Below, piece by piece: positions 36,400 to 45,014 of a DNA stretch of 64,000 bases. Origin of the DNA: Paracoccus tibetensis (GTDB lineage: Bacteria > Pseudomonadota > Alphaproteobacteria > Rhodobacterales > Rhodobacteraceae); contig NZ_FMVT01000011.1 in the NCBI RefSeq assembly GCF_900102505.1, positions 1 through 64,000 of the forward strand, in the 5' to 3' direction. Below the pieces are notes generated by a model that worked only from the letters and a program-made list of their open reading frames with translations, was not told the DNA's origin and made no database searches. Both the position numbers and the translations under genes were made by a program. Positions within the stretch are counted from its first letter, which is position 1. Each line of letters opens with the position of its first letter.

Positions 36400-39081
36400 A
36401 TGATCGCGACCGACCTGCGGCCCGAACCCGAGGCCCTGCTGGCAGAGGCCGGGCGCGAGGGGCGCGGGCGGCTGAAGATCTTTCTGGGCGCCGCGCCCGG
36501 CGTCGGCAAGACCTATGCCATGCTCGAGGCCGCCCGCCGCCGCGCGGCCGAGGGTGTGGACGTGGTGGCCGCCGTCGTCGAGACCCATGGCCGCGCCGAG
36601 ACCGAGGCGCTGCTGCAGGGCCTCGAGCTGCTGCCGAAGCGCGCGCAGTTCTACCGCGACCGCATCCTGCACGAGATGGATCTGGATGCCCTGCTGGAAC
36701 GGCGTCCGGCGCTGGCGCTGATCGACGAGCTGGCGCATTCCAACATCCCCGGCAGCCGCCATGAGAAGCGCTGGCAGGATGTCGAGGAGGTGCTGGCCGC
36801 CGGCATCGACGTGCTGACCACGCTGAACGTGCAGCACCTGGAAACGCTGAACGACCGCGTCGCCCGCATCTCGGGCGTGCGCGTGCGCGAAACCGTGCCC
36901 GACGCGGTGCTGGAGCGCGCCGACGAGGTCGAGCTGATCGACCTGCCGACCGAGGAGCTGATCGAGCGGCTGCGCGCCGGCAAGGTCTATGTGCAGGACC
37001 AGATCGCGCGGGCGGTGCAGAACTTCTTCTCCAAGGGCAACCTGACCGCGCTGCGCGAGATGGCAATGCGCGCCGCCGCCGACCGGGTGGACGCGCAGCT
37101 GCAGGAACACATGCGCGCCAACGCCATCGGCGGCCCCTGGCCCGCGCAGGAGCGGATCCTGGTCGCGCTGACCGAAAGCCCGGTCGCGCGCACGCTGGTC
37201 CGCACCGCCAAGCGCATGGCCGACCGGGCGCGGGTCGAATGGGTGGCCGTCACCGTGGCACCGGCCGATGCCGAGGCGGTGTCGGACGCGGACCGCGATG
37301 CCGTCGCGCAGGCGCTGCGCCTGGCCGAACGCCTCGGCGCCGAGGTGGCGACGCTGCAGGCGGCCGGTCCCGTCGCGGCCGAGATCCTGGACTATGCGCG
37401 CCGCCGCAATGTCAGCCGCATCCTTCTGGGGCGCGCGCGGCCCCGCCCGTGGTGGCGGCGGTTCTGGCGCGAGGACGTCGCCCGCGCCGTGGCCGAGGAC
37501 GGGCGCGACTTCGAGGTGACGGTCGTCTCCGAGCCGCAGCGCGAGGCGGCCCCGCCGCCGCCGCGCCGCTGGCCGCGAGAGCGCGACCCCCGCGCCTATG
37601 GCAAGGCGACGTTGACCGTGGCTGCGACCGGGCTGATCGCCTTCGCGGCGGACTGGGTCTTCCCGGTCCCCTCGCTGGCGCTGATCTTCATGACCGGGGT
37701 GATCGGCGTCGCGGTGCGGCAGGGGCTCTGGCCCTCGCTCTACGCCTCCTGCCTCAGCTTCCTGACCTACAACTTCTTCTTCACCCACCCGCGCAGCACC
37801 TTCTTCGTGATCCAGCAGGACCACATCCTGACGCTGGTCCTGTTCCTCATCGCGTCGATGCTGACCGGCAACCTGGCGGCGCGGCTGCGCGAGCGGGCGC
37901 TGGCGCAGCGCGAGATCGCGCTGCGGACGAACCTGCTCTACGACTTCGCGCGCCAGGTGGCCGGCGCCACCTCATCGGCCGAGGTGCTGCGCGCGGCCGC
38001 CAGCCATGTCCGCGCCGCGCTGAGCTGCGAGACGGTGCTGCTGCGCCCGGGCCCCGCCGGACGGCCGGCCATCGAGGCCGCCGAGCCGCCGCGCGACGTG
38101 CTGGACCTGCGGGACGCCTCGGCCGCCGACTACGCCTGGCGCCGGGGCGAAGAAGCCGGGCGCGGCTCGGGGACGCTGCCGGCCAGCGCCTGGCTGTTCC
38201 TGCCTGTGGGGCGGGGCGACCGGCGGCTGGCCGTGCTGGGCGTCGCCTTCCCCGACGGCCGCCCCCTCGCCCCCGCCGACCGCCGCCTTCTGGACGCGAT
38301 GACCGACCAGCTGGGCGTCGCGCTGGAGCGGATCGAGCTGCAGGGCGATCTGGAACAGGCGCTCGTCGCCTCCGAGGCCGAGCGGCTGCGCGCCGCGCTG
38401 CTCTCCTCGGTCAGCCACGATCTGCGCACACCGCTCGTCTCGATCATCGGCGCCGCCTCCACGCTGGCCGATCCCGCGCTGGTCCTGCCCGCGGACTCCC
38501 GCGCCGCCATGGCCGAGACGATCCGCGACGAGGGCGAGCGGCTGGACCGCTACATCCAGAACCTTCTCGACATGACGCGGCTCGGCCACGGCGCGCTGGT
38601 GCCCAAGCGCCTTGCCGTGGACCTGCGCGAGATCGCCGGCAGCGCCCGCCACCGCCTGCGCGGCGCGCTGCGGGGCCACCAGGTCTCGGTCGAGGTGCCC
38701 GAGGGCCTGCCGCCGGTGCTGGCCGATCCGCTGCTGATCGAGCAGGTGGTGATGAACCTTCTGGACAATGCCGCAAAATACGCGCCCGAGGGCAGCGCGA
38801 TCACCGTCTCGGGCGGCATTAGGGGCATCGAGGCGGAACTGGCCGTCAGCGACACCGGCCCCGGCATCCCGCCCGAGGCGCGCGCCCGCGTCTTCGACAT
38901 GTTCTACCGCGTGGGCGAGGGCGACGGGCAACGTGCCGGCACCGGGCTCGGCCTTGCCATCGCCCGCGGGATCGTCGAAGCCCATGGCGGGCGCATCGCG
39001 GCCCTTCCCGCGCAGGCCGATGGCAGCGGCACCCGCATTGCGCTGACCCTGCCGCTGGCCAATCCGGAAGCCCCCGCATGA
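36400..39081 (+). CDS. kdpD: Sensor histidine kinase KdpD
   Basis: 893 aa. Order: N-terminal KdpD domain with Walker A GAAPGVGKT at 30-38 and ELAHSNIPGSRHEKRWQDV; a universal-stress-like domain; four membrane spans (about 405-505, including FLTYNFFFTHPRSTFFV); a GAF-like region; HisKA with SSVSHDLRTPLVSIIG (phospho-His); and ATPase boxes NLLDNAAKYAP, DTGPGIPPEA, GTGLGLAIARG. It senses low K+ or turgor. It sits 3 nt after kdpC and overlaps kdpE by 4 nt. Confidence 0.97.
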   Translation: MIATDLRPEPEALLAEAGREGRGRLKIFLGAAPGVGKTYAMLEAARRRAAEGVDVVAAVVETHGRAETEALLQGLELLPKRAQFYRDRILHEMDLDALLERRPALALIDELAHSNIPGSRHEKRWQDVEEVLAAGIDVLTTLNVQHLETLNDRVARISGVRVRETVPDAVLERADEVELIDLPTEELIERLRAGKVYVQDQIARAVQNFFSKGNLTALREMAMRAAADRVDAQLQEHMRANAIGGPWPAQERILVALTESPVARTLVRTAKRMADRARVEWVAVTVAPADAEAVSDADRDAVAQALRLAERLGAEVATLQAAGPVAAEILDYARRRNVSRILLGRARPRPWWRRFWREDVARAVAEDGRDFEVTVVSEPQREAAPPPPRRWPRERDPRAYGKATLTVAATGLIAFAADWVFPVPSLALIFMTGVIGVAVRQGLWPSLYASCLSFLTYNFFFTHPRSTFFVIQQDHILTLVLFLIASMLTGNLAARLRERALAQREIALRTNLLYDFARQVAGATSSAEVLRAAASHVRAALSCETVLLRPGPAGRPAIEAAEPPRDVLDLRDASAADYAWRRGEEAGRGSGTLPASAWLFLPVGRGDRRLAVLGVAFPDGRPLAPADRRLLDAMTDQLGVALERIELQGDLEQALVASEAERLRAALLSSVSHDLRTPLVSIIGAASTLADPALVLPADSRAAMAETIRDEGERLDRYIQNLLDMTRLGHGALVPKRLAVDLREIAGSARHRLRGALRGHQVSVEVPEGLPPVLADPLLIEQVVMNLLDNAAKYAPEGSAITVSGGIRGIEAELAVSDTGPGIPPEARARVFDMFYRVGEGDGQRAGTGLGLAIARGIVEAHGGRIAALPAQADGSGTRIALTLPLANPEAPA

Positions 39082-39770
39082 CGACCTCGCCCGCCCGCAT
39101 CCTCGTCATCGACGACGAGACCCCGATCCGCCGCTTCCTGCGCATCGCGCTGGAGGCCGAGGGCCATCATGTGACCGAGGCCGCCACCGGCCGCGACGGC
39201 ATCAAGGCCGCCGCGCTGACGACGCCAGAGGCGGTGATCCTGGACCTCGGCCTGCCGGATCTCGACGGCCGCGAGGTGCTGGCGCGCCTGCGGGACTGGA
39301 GCCGGGTGCCGGTCCTGGTCCTGTCGGTCCGCGCCGACGAGGCCGAGAAGGTCGCCCTGCTGGACGCCGGCGCGCAGGACTATGTCACCAAGCCCTTCGC
39401 CATCGGCGAGCTGCTGGCGCGCCTGCGGGGCCTTCTGCGCGACCGCGGCACGGGCGCGCAGCACGGCGCCGTCCTGGAAATCGCGGACCTGACGATCGAC
39501 GCCGCCGCCCGCACCGTCGGCAAGAACGGCGCGCCGATCCACCTGACCCGCAAGGAGTTCGACCTGCTGTGGCTGCTGGCCTCGAATGCGGGCCGGCTGG
39601 TGACGCAGGGCGCGGCGCTGGAGCATGTCTGGGGCCCGGCGCATCGCGAGGACAGCCAGTACCTGCGCGTCTTCATCCGCCAGCTGCGCGCCAAGATCGG
39701 GGACGACGCGGGCGACCCGCGCTACATTTTCACCGAGGCCGGCGTGGGCTACCGCTTCGCGGACGCGTGA
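39078..39770 (+). CDS. kdpE: Response regulator KdpE
   Basis: 230 aa OmpR-type regulator. The receiver has acidic DDE (VIDDETPIRRFLR), phospho-Asp in AVILDLGLPDLDGREVL and Lys in DYVTKPFAIGELLARL. The C-terminal winged helix reads LTRKEFDLLWLLASNAGRLV and RVFIRQLRAKIGDD. It activates kdp transcription when phosphorylated by KdpD. As last gene of the operon it is probably autoregulated. Confidence 0.96.
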   Translation: MTTSPARILVIDDETPIRRFLRIALEAEGHHVTEAATGRDGIKAAALTTPEAVILDLGLPDLDGREVLARLRDWSRVPVLVLSVRADEAEKVALLDAGAQDYVTKPFAIGELLARLRGLLRDRGTGAQHGAVLEIADLTIDAAARTVGKNGAPIHLTRKEFDLLWLLASNAGRLVTQGAALEHVWGPAHREDSQYLRVFIRQLRAKIGDDAGDPRYIFTEAGVGYRFADA

Positions 39771-39856
39771 CGACGCGCGCTGACGCAGCCTGTCGAAGGG
39801 CGGGGATACCGGGGAGAGGGCTTCCTGCTTGCGCTTGCGGCGGCCGAGGAAGTCAA

Positions 39857-39933
39857 TGGCGGACCCGGAGCGATTCGAACGCCCGACCCCCAGATTCGTA
39901 GTCTGGTGCTCTATCCAGCTGAGCTACGGGTCC
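39857..39933 (-). tRNA. tRNA-Arg (ACG)
   Basis: On the minus strand: GGACCCG paired with CGGGTCC, TAGCTCAGCTGGATAGAGC D-arm, anticodon loop CTACGAA with anticodon ACG (read as ICG after editing), T-arm CGTTCGAATCG, encoded CCA. Confidence 0.96.
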
Positions 39934-40028
39934 GTCTTGAGGCGGTGATCTACCGATGCCTTCGGGGGAGCGCAAGGGCGAAAACGAAGTTTCTTCCCGC
40001 GGTCGTCGCAGGTGCGTTTCAGCGGGCC

Positions 40029-41450
40029 TCAGCGGGCCGCGGTGACGTGGCGCTGCGGCAGGATCGCCATCGCGCGCGGGATCAGGATGCAGAACTGGCT
40101 GCCCTCGCCATCGCTGCGCAGCAGCTCCAGCCGGCCGCCATGGCCGCGCACCAGATCGGCCGCGATGGTCAGGCCGAGGCCGGTGCCGCCCTTCCGCGCG
40201 CTGCCGGTGAAGGGCTGGAACAGGTACTCGCGCGCCTTGTCGGGCAGGCCCGGCCCGGTGTCGCCGACCCGGATCCACCAGTCGGTGTCGCTTTCGCCGG
40301 CGCCGATCTCGATCGTGCCGGACTGGCGGGTGCCCTCGATCGCCTGGCGCGCGTTGCGCACGAGATTGGCCAGAACGCGGTAGAGCTGGTCGCGGTCGGC
40401 GCGGATCGTCAGGCTGGGCGGGATGTCGGTGAGGAAGTCGACCTGGCCCGCGGCCTCGCCCGCAAGGCTCTCGGCCTCGACCACCTCGGCGGCCAGCTGC
40501 GCCAGGTTGAAGCGGGACAGGGTCGGCGATGGCTCCTCGGCCTTGCCGAAGGCCAGCGTCGTCTCGCAGAGATTGACGGCGCGGGTGATCGAGTTGACCA
40601 GCTTCGGCGCGGCCCGGCGTACCTTGGGATCGGCGCTGTCCTCCAGCCGGTCCGCGAAGATCTGCGCCGTTGTCAGGATGTTGCGCAGATCGTGGCTGAT
40701 CTTGGCGACCGCCTGCCCCAGCTGCGCCATCCGTTCCTTCTGCTTCAGTGACGAGGTGACGGTCTTCTGCATCGCCTCCAGCGCCGTCTCGGCCTCGCGC
40801 AGCTCGGCCAGGTGGGCGTCGGGAATGATGATGTGGCGCGCATCCTCGGGCGCGCTGGCATAGGCGGACATGTGGCTGATCACCCGCCGGATCGGCGCCA
40901 GGATCAGCCGCTGCGCCGCCAGAAACAGCAGCACCGCCGTCAGGATCGAGAAGGCCGCCGACAGGGCCAGCAGCCGCAGCCCGTAGTCGATCATCGCCTC
41001 ACGCAGCGGGGCGGTCTCCATCGTGATCTCGATGAGCTGGCCGGCCTGGTTGACCGGTGCGCCGATCACGCGGATCACCTCGTTCTGGGGGCGGAAGAGC
41101 GTCGCCAGCGCGTCGTCGATCGTCTGCAGGATCCCCTCGGAGCGCAGATCGTAGGTCGCCGCGATGGGACCGGGTATCGGCGAAGACAGCACCAGCTGCC
41201 GGATGTCGTCCCGCCGCAGCACGACGTTGAAGACGCCGGCGTTCTGCAGCAGCTCGGATTCGAGGTCCGCGGCAAGCGAGTCGTCCGTCGCCAGCAGCGC
41301 GAGCGAGGCGATCTGCGCCCGCTCCAGCCGCGATTCGAGATGATCCAGACGGAAGCTCGCCAGCGAGGGCAGCAGGATGAACAGCTCTGCAAGAATGACG
41401 AACATGATCGTCAACGCAGCGAATCGGCCAGAGATCGTGTTCAGTCGCAT
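40029..41450 (-). CDS. Orphan sensor histidine kinase
   Basis: 473 aa. Membrane helix at about 10-30, a ~125-residue extracytoplasmic region, a second helix near 160-180, a HAMP-like linker, HisKA with AKISHDLRNILTTA, and HATPase boxes LANLVRNARQAIEG, VGDTGPGLPDKA and GTGLGLTIAADL. The phospho-acceptor is the His of SHDLRN. No response regulator is adjacent, so its partner is unknown. It faces away from rpmH. Confidence 0.88.
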   Translation of the reverse strand: MRLNTISGRFAALTIMFVILAELFILLPSLASFRLDHLESRLERAQIASLALLATDDSLAADLESELLQNAGVFNVVLRRDDIRQLVLSSPIPGPIAATYDLRSEGILQTIDDALATLFRPQNEVIRVIGAPVNQAGQLIEITMETAPLREAMIDYGLRLLALSAAFSILTAVLLFLAAQRLILAPIRRVISHMSAYASAPEDARHIIIPDAHLAELREAETALEAMQKTVTSSLKQKERMAQLGQAVAKISHDLRNILTTAQIFADRLEDSADPKVRRAAPKLVNSITRAVNLCETTLAFGKAEEPSPTLSRFNLAQLAAEVVEAESLAGEAAGQVDFLTDIPPSLTIRADRDQLYRVLANLVRNARQAIEGTRQSGTIEIGAGESDTDWWIRVGDTGPGLPDKAREYLFQPFTGSARKGGTGLGLTIAADLVRGHGGRLELLRSDGEGSQFCILIPRAMAILPQRHVTAAR

Positions 41451-41595
41451 GTGATCCGGGTTATGAAGACGGCCTGTCGCCTTGTCAGCCGCTTGCAGAC
41501 GGCGCTACCGATCAAACGAATGTGATCGAATGCGGGTTCCCAAGACGGAACATTGCATCCTTGCGGCAAAAAGGTCAAATCCCGTGATCTAGCGG

Positions 41596-41624
41596 TTGAC
41601 GCGGAAGCCCGTTCGCCCTATCTG
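41596..41624 (+). promoter_or_regulatory. Probable sigma-70 promoter of rpmH
   Basis: TTGACG (41596-41601), a 17-nt spacer and TATCTG (41619-41624), about 100 nt ahead of rpmH. The -35 box matches 5 of 6 and the -10 box 4 of 6 consensus positions. Remaining intergenic sequence (41451-41722) has no gene. Confidence 0.55.
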
Positions 41625-41722
41625 GCGGGCTTCGAACAACCGGCGCGTCTGCGCAGGGCAACGGCCTGTCAGCTGCGCCCGGCATCCCGCGTCAACCGCA
41701 AGCATCGACCCGGAGACTGACC

Positions 41723-41857
41723 ATGAAGCGCACCTTCCAACCTTCGAACCTCGTTCGTGCGCGCCGGCACGGCTTCCGCGCCCGCATGGCCACCAAGGGC
41801 GGCCGTCTGGTGCTGAACCGCCGTCGCGCCAAGGGCCGCAAGCGTCTTTCGGCGTAA
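41723..41857 (+). CDS. rpmH: 50S ribosomal protein L34
   Basis: 44 aa: [20 protein letters not shown] and a basic tail ending GRKRLSA, the universal L34 pattern. Followed by rnpA, the conserved bacterial order. Confidence 0.98.
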   Translation: MKRTFQPSNLVRARRHGFRARMATKGGRLVLNRRRAKGRKRLSA

Positions 41858-41903
41858 GCTGCCGCACCGCACGGGCAGCCTCCTGCCCGGAAAAGGCTCC
41901 GAC

Positions 41904-42314
41904 ATGCCGCCTGTGCCTCATCCTTCCGCTGATATGCAGCCCGGGGGTGACGGCGCGGCGGCATGTGGCGTTTCAGGGGCGCGAATGCCCGAGGTCCTGC
42001 GCAAGCGCGCGGATTTCCTCTCCGCCGCGCGCGCTCGGCGCCAGGGAATGCCGGGCTTCCTGCTCCAGGCCCGCGACCGGGGCGACGACAAACCCTTCCG
42101 TATCGGCTTCACCTGCTCGAAGAAGCTGGGAAACGCCGTGGCCCGCAACCGCGCCAAGCGCCGCCTGCGCGAGATCGCGCGGCTGGTGGCACCTGGCCTT
42201 GCGCGGCCGGGCTGGGATTACGTCCTCGTCGGGCGTCCGACCGCCACGATCGCGCTTCCCTTCGCGGATCTCCGCGCTGACCTGGAGCGCGCGCTGCGCA
42301 AGGTCCACGGATGA
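41904..42314 (+). CDS. rnpA: Ribonuclease P protein component
   Basis: 136 aa. Core motif FTCSKKLGNAVARNRAKRRLRE is the RNR box of the family. RKRADFLSAARARRQGMPGF precedes it, as in Rhodobacterales homologues. The N-terminal ~27 residues before MPEVLRKRADF are poorly conserved, so the start could be the internal ATG at 41985. The protein assists RNase P RNA in 5' tRNA maturation. It overlaps yidD by 4 nt. Confidence 0.94.
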   Translation: MPPVPHPSADMQPGGDGAAACGVSGARMPEVLRKRADFLSAARARRQGMPGFLLQARDRGDDKPFRIGFTCSKKLGNAVARNRAKRRLREIARLVAPGLARPGWDYVLVGRPTATIALPFADLRADLERALRKVHG

Positions 42315-42577
42315 GCCCGCTGGCGCGCATCCTCGCCCTGCCCGTGCGCGGATACCGCCTGGTCGCCTCGCCTTGGGTCGGGCATGGCTGCCGCTTCCAG
42401 CCCACCTGCTCGGCCTACGCGCTTGATGCCCTGGCCCGGCATGGCGGGCTCCGGGGCGGCTGGCTGACGCTGCGCCGGATCGGCCGCTGCCATCCCTGGG
42501 GCGGGTTCGGCTACGATCCCGTGCCGGGCGCCGATCCCGAACATGACAAGGAGCACCGCGATGCTGGACGACGTTGA
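42311..42577 (+). CDS. yidD: Membrane protein insertion efficiency factor
   Basis: 88 aa. The Cys-rich family core [20 protein letters not shown] and [16 protein letters not shown] are intact. It lies between rnpA and the yidC region as usual. Assists YidC-dependent insertion at the inner membrane. It overlaps ttcA by 17 nt. Confidence 0.95.
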   Translation: MSPLARILALPVRGYRLVASPWVGHGCRFQPTCSAYALDALARHGGLRGGWLTLRRIGRCHPWGGFGYDPVPGADPEHDKEHRDAGRR

Positions 42578-43448
42578 CGAGACCGAGATCCACCCGCTCT
42601 TCGCCGGCGCCCCGGATTCGCTGGAGTTCCGCAAGCTGCGCAAGCGCCTCGTGCGCGAGACGCGCGCGGCGATCGAGGATTTCGGCATGGTGCGACCGGG
42701 CGATCGCTGGCTGGTCTGCCTGTCGGGCGGCAAGGACAGCTACGCCCTGCTGGCGATCCTGCACGAGCTGCAATGGCGCGGCCTGCTTCCGGTCGACCTG
42801 CTGGCCTGCAACCTCGACCAGGGCCAGCCCGGCTTTCCGGCGACCGTCCTGCCCGACTTCCTGAAGGCCCGTGGCGTGCCGCACCGGATCGAGTATCAGG
42901 ACACCTATTCCATCGTGAAGGAGAAGGTGCCGGCCGGCCGCACCTATTGCGCGCTCTGCTCGCGCCTGCGCCGCGGCAATCTCTACCGCATCGCGCGCGA
43001 GGAAGGCTGCGCCGCGGTGGTGCTGGGCCATCACCGCGACGACATCCTCGAGACGTTCTTCATGAACCTGTTCCACGGCGGCCGGCTGGCCACGATGCCG
43101 CCGAAGCTGCTGAACGAGGATGGCGATCTGACCGTCCTGCGCCCGCTCGCTTATGTGGCCGAGGCCGATTGCGAGCGCTTCTCGCGCGCGATGGGCTACC
43201 CGATCATCCCGTGCGATCTCTGCGGCAGCCAGGAGGGGCTGCAGCGAGTCCAGGTCAAGCGGCTGCTGGACGAGTGGGAATCGCGCAGCCCCGGCCGGCG
43301 GCAGGTGATGTTCCGCGCGCTGATGAACGTGCGCCCGTCGCATCTTCTGGACGCAAAACTCTTCGACTTTGAATCTCTTTTTCCGCAAGCCATTGATCCG
43401 GCGGCGGATGATGTCCCCCTGCTTCGGCAACGCGGCGGTGAACTTTAA
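42561..43448 (+). CDS. ttcA: tRNA 2-thiocytidine(32) synthetase
   Basis: 295 aa. PP-loop [17 protein letters not shown] binds ATP; two CxxC pairs, [12 protein letters not shown] and [11 protein letters not shown], hold the Fe-S cluster; [19 protein letters not shown] completes the signature. It thiolates C32 of certain tRNAs. The ATG at 42561 has AAGGAG 8 nt upstream, which decides the start over one 18 nt earlier. Confidence 0.95.
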   Translation: MLDDVDETEIHPLFAGAPDSLEFRKLRKRLVRETRAAIEDFGMVRPGDRWLVCLSGGKDSYALLAILHELQWRGLLPVDLLACNLDQGQPGFPATVLPDFLKARGVPHRIEYQDTYSIVKEKVPAGRTYCALCSRLRRGNLYRIAREEGCAAVVLGHHRDDILETFFMNLFHGGRLATMPPKLLNEDGDLTVLRPLAYVAEADCERFSRAMGYPIIPCDLCGSQEGLQRVQVKRLLDEWESRSPGRRQVMFRALMNVRPSHLLDAKLFDFESLFPQAIDPAADDVPLLRQRGGEL

Positions 43449-43507
43449 TCGAACGGCAATGATTACGGGCTAAAGATGCTGCGATGATGTCCGCTGAAGG
43501 GCTCCGC

Positions 43508-44824
43508 ATGTTCAAGCAAGTCTCCAGTCTCCTGTCGCCCTTCAGGTCGCTCCTCCAGCGGCCGGAACCCGCAAGTCCCGCCTCGCGCAGCCTGTTGCTG
43601 TTCCGGCTAGAAAACAGCTCGTTCCTGTCCGAACTTCTGGGCAAGGCGGGCATGGGACACCTGCTGGTGCGCCTGTCGATGATCTTCAGCCGCGCCATCC
43701 GCCCCGAGGATCCGGTCCAGCTTGTCGCGCAGGGGCTCTTCGCGGTCGTTCTGACGGACCGCTCGGATCGTGAGGCGATGCTGGTCGCGCGGCGCCTGCA
43801 GCGCCAGGCACAGGTCCCGCTTCCCGTCTCCGGGCACGATGTCTGCCCGGTGGTGACGGGCATCCTCGTCCATGACGAGGGCCCGCGCCTGGCCGAACGC
43901 AGCGCGCTGATCCGCAATGCCCGGCGCCGCCTCGAAGCGCTGCAAAGCGAGGATCTGGGGCTTGTCCATCTCTTTGCCTTCGACGACGCGCTCGGGCAGA
44001 CCAGTCAGGTCAGCACCGTGGGCGAGGCGGCGGAATGCGGGCAGCTGATCGCCCATTTCCAGCCGCAGATCTCCTGCCACTCGGGCGCCGTCACGGGCTT
44101 CGAGCTGCTGGCGCGCTGGAACCACCCGAGCCGCGGCACCCTCCTGCCGGGCGCCTTCCTGTCCGGCATGACCGAATCCGACCACAGCGCACTGACCCTG
44201 GCGATGCTGGATCAGGGCTTGCGCGCGCTGCAGGACTGGGACGCCGCCGGACTGGACGTGCCGACGATCTCGATCAACATCTCGAACTGCGAGCTGTCGG
44301 ACCCCAATTTCGCCGCCTGCATCCTGTGGGAGCTGGATCGCCACGAGCTGCGCCCCCACCGGCTGACTATCGAGGTGCTGGAGAGCGTCGGCCCGATCAC
44401 CAGCAACGCCGAGGCCCGGCGCAACCTGCGCCTCCTGGCCGAGGCGGGCTGCCGGATCGACCTTGACGACTTCGGGACCGGCTATGCCAGCCTCGATGCG
44501 ATCCGCCAGTTCGGCGTCCACCGCATCAAGATCGACCGCAGCTTCGTCACCGCCTGCGACGTGGACGACAGCCAGCAACGGATGATCCTCGCGGTGCTGG
44601 CGCTGGCTGAACGTCTCGGCATCTCGGCCCTGGCCGAAGGCGTCGAGACACGCGAGGAGCTAGGCTTCCTCGCGCAGATGGGCTGCGACGAGGTGCAGGG
44701 CTACGCGATCGCACGGCCGATGCCCTTCGATGCCGCGACCGGCTTCCTGCGCCGCCGCGCCGCCGAGGCGACTGGCCGCGACTCGCTTGCGATCGACCGC
44801 CTTCTGCGCCGCGGCAGCGCCTGA
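43508..44824 (+). CDS. EAL-domain c-di-GMP phosphodiesterase with degenerate GGDEF-like domain
   Basis: 438 aa. The first ~165 residues resemble a GGDEF fold, but the active-site loop is VAQGLFAVVL, so no cyclase activity is expected. The EAL domain keeps the catalytic set: GFELLARWNHP, SINISNCEL, IEVLES, LDDFGTGYAS, IKIDRSFV, LAEGVET and QGYAIARPM. It should hydrolyse c-di-GMP in the cytosol. An earlier ATG at 43484 is possible; GAAGGG favours 43508. Placed between ttcA and yidC, on the same strand. Confidence 0.88.
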   Translation: MFKQVSSLLSPFRSLLQRPEPASPASRSLLLFRLENSSFLSELLGKAGMGHLLVRLSMIFSRAIRPEDPVQLVAQGLFAVVLTDRSDREAMLVARRLQRQAQVPLPVSGHDVCPVVTGILVHDEGPRLAERSALIRNARRRLEALQSEDLGLVHLFAFDDALGQTSQVSTVGEAAECGQLIAHFQPQISCHSGAVTGFELLARWNHPSRGTLLPGAFLSGMTESDHSALTLAMLDQGLRALQDWDAAGLDVPTISINISNCELSDPNFAACILWELDRHELRPHRLTIEVLESVGPITSNAEARRNLRLLAEAGCRIDLDDFGTGYASLDAIRQFGVHRIKIDRSFVTACDVDDSQQRMILAVLALAERLGISALAEGVETREELGFLAQMGCDEVQGYAIARPMPFDAATGFLRRRAAEATGRDSLAIDRLLRRGSA

Positions 44825-45014
44825 GCCAAGGCACACTCGCGACGTCGTCCCTGGCCGAGCCAGGGCGCGTCCTGCCGCGGCGCCGCGGCGGTAAGCGTGC
44901 GCGTGCTGACCTTCATGCGCCTGCGTCAGGTCGCCCCTTCGGGCAAATTCGCTTGACCTTTACTGGCCCCTTCTGTTGAACCGGCGCGACTGACGCGATG
45001 ACAGTGGTGACGCC

